From Bacillota bacterium (GTDB lineage Bacteria; Bacillota; Clostridia; Christensenellales; Aristaeellaceae), in the NCBI GenBank assembly GCA_023459275.1, contig JAEWVC010000079.1, positions 1 through 64,000 on the forward strand: 64,000 nucleotides of DNA, written 5' to 3'. Shown here piece by piece: positions 63,443 to 64,000 of the stretch (positions are counted from its first letter, which is position 1; every line of letters starts with the position of its first letter). The notes under the pieces were generated by a model, which worked only from the letters and a program-made list of their open reading frames with translations, made no database searches and had not been told where the DNA came from. Made by a program: the position numbers and the translations under genes.

Positions 63443-64000
63443 TCAGCCGTTCACAACGTTTTGCGGCTTTCCTTCCAGGAAGGCCCGCAGGTTGTCCACA
63501 GCAACGTCCATCAGCCGCTTGCGCGATTCCTTGGGCGCCCAGGCAATGTGCGGGGTAATGATGCAGTTGTCAAGCCCAAGCAGCGGATTATCCCTTGAGA
63601 TGGGCTCGGTGGATACAACATCCACCGCGGCCGCCGCCACCTTGCCGGTAAGCAGCGCTTCCCGCAGGTCGGGCTCGTTCACCAGCGGCCCCCTGGAGGT
63701 ATTGATCAGAATAACGCCGTCCTTCATGGCCGCGATGGTTTCCCGGTTGATCATCCCTTTCGTTTCAGGGAACAGCGGGCAGTGCAGGGAGATGACATCG
63801 CTCTGTTCCAGCAGCTGCGCAAGGGGCACGATTTCGGGGTCTTTCACAAAGGCGTCATAGGCCAGTACACGCATACCAAAGGCCTTTGCGATCTGGGCCG
63901 TGGCTTTCCCGATGCGGCCGTATCCAACGATCCCCATCGTCTTCCCCGCAAGCTCCATCAGGGGATAGTCCCAGAAGCAAAAGTCGCGGCTGTCGCTCCA
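63443..64000 (-). CDS. D-isomer-specific 2-hydroxyacid dehydrogenase (partial, 5' end outside window)
   Basis: The C-terminal 185 or so residues of an NAD-dependent 2-hydroxyacid dehydrogenase; the frame stays open to the window edge (WSDSRDFCFWDYPLMELAGK), so the start lies beyond position 64000 and an internal Met at 63958 is not the start. The Rossmann motif is GIVGYGRIGKATA. The catalytic triad of the family is present: Arg in NTSRGPLV, Glu in VVSTEP and His in TPHIAWAP. Likely glycerate/hydroxypyruvate-type or a sugar-acid dehydrogenase. A terminator follows, so it is a separate unit from the importer operon downstream. Confidence 0.9.
   Translation of the reverse strand, partial: WSDSRDFCFWDYPLMELAGKTMGIVGYGRIGKATAQIAKAFGMRVLAYDAFVKDPEIVPLAQLLEQSDVISLHCPLFPETKGMINRETIAAMKDGVILINTSRGPLVNEPDLREALLTGKVAAAAVDVVSTEPISRDNPLLGLDNCIITPHIAWAPKESRKRLMDVAVDNLRAFLEGKPQNVVNG

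Noticed and set aside
1..64000. tRNA, rRNA, CRISPR array or phage genes
   Set aside because: No cloverleaf-like, rRNA-like, regularly spaced repeat or phage structural sequences were recognised by reading. A covariance-model search was not possible here.

Overview
The window reads as a 64 kb piece of a GC-rich chromosome from an anaerobic, polysaccharide-degrading Firmicute, most likely a gut or rumen Clostridia member. The evidence is the many CUT1-type sugar ABC importers, YesM/YesN-type two-component systems, AraC, ROK and GntR regulators, AGGAGG-type ribosome binding sites, and one intracellular glycosidase after another. The genus cannot be fixed from this sequence. No rRNA, tRNA, CRISPR array, phage or transposase gene was recognised. 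The right edge cuts a 2-hydroxyacid dehydrogenase gene.

Layout. (1) 0.2-0.5 kb: small zinc-ribbon protein with a consensus promoter. (2) 0.8-8.3 kb, minus: importer (binding protein, two permeases) with GH127-type and GH31 enzymes, facing a divergent AraC regulator (8.7-9.6 kb). (3) 9.6-13.0 kb, minus: ROK regulator, NagZ-like GH3 protein and GNAT acetyltransferase. (4) 13.2-30.0 kb, plus: the most unusual block. It holds two solute-binding proteins (one fused to a long beta-sandwich region), two permease pairs, and between the pairs an NHL-propeller/TPR membrane protein, a YIP1-type membrane protein and a large DUF5696-like lipoprotein. A secreted barrel-like protein, a GH20 enzyme and a GH172 (DUF2961) enzyme follow. 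Eight successive genes overlap or nearly touch. (5) 30.3-37.3 kb, minus: ADP-ribosylglycohydrolase-family protein and Gfo/Idh/MocA oxidoreductase, then a separate importer with an enolase-superfamily enzyme. (6) 37.5-41.5 kb: response regulator and histidine kinase (plus), MFS transporter (minus). (7) 41.9-45.1 kb, plus: arsenic operon (ArsR, Acr3, CoA-disulfide-reductase/rhodanese fusion). (8) 45.2-48.6 kb, minus: a second two-component pair, divergent from (9) 48.8-56.6 kb, plus: importer with GH2 enzyme, PD40 propeller protein and aldo/keto reductase. (10) 56.9-63.0 kb, minus: importer with GntR regulator, mannonate-dehydratase-like enzyme and a sugar isomerase/epimerase. (11) 63.4 kb to the edge: partial dehydrogenase.

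How it works together. Each unit follows one plan: sense a glycan fragment, import the oligosaccharide, then hydrolyse or oxidise it in the cytoplasm. All recognised glycosidases lack signal peptides. There are six permease pairs and six binding proteins but no ABC ATPase gene, so a shared ATPase encoded elsewhere is inferred. Five binding-protein genes are followed by a strong hairpin without a U-run, which fits the known way of making more binding protein than permease. A 230-bp multi-palindrome repeat occurs twice, each time between a plus-strand operon's last stop codon and its terminator.
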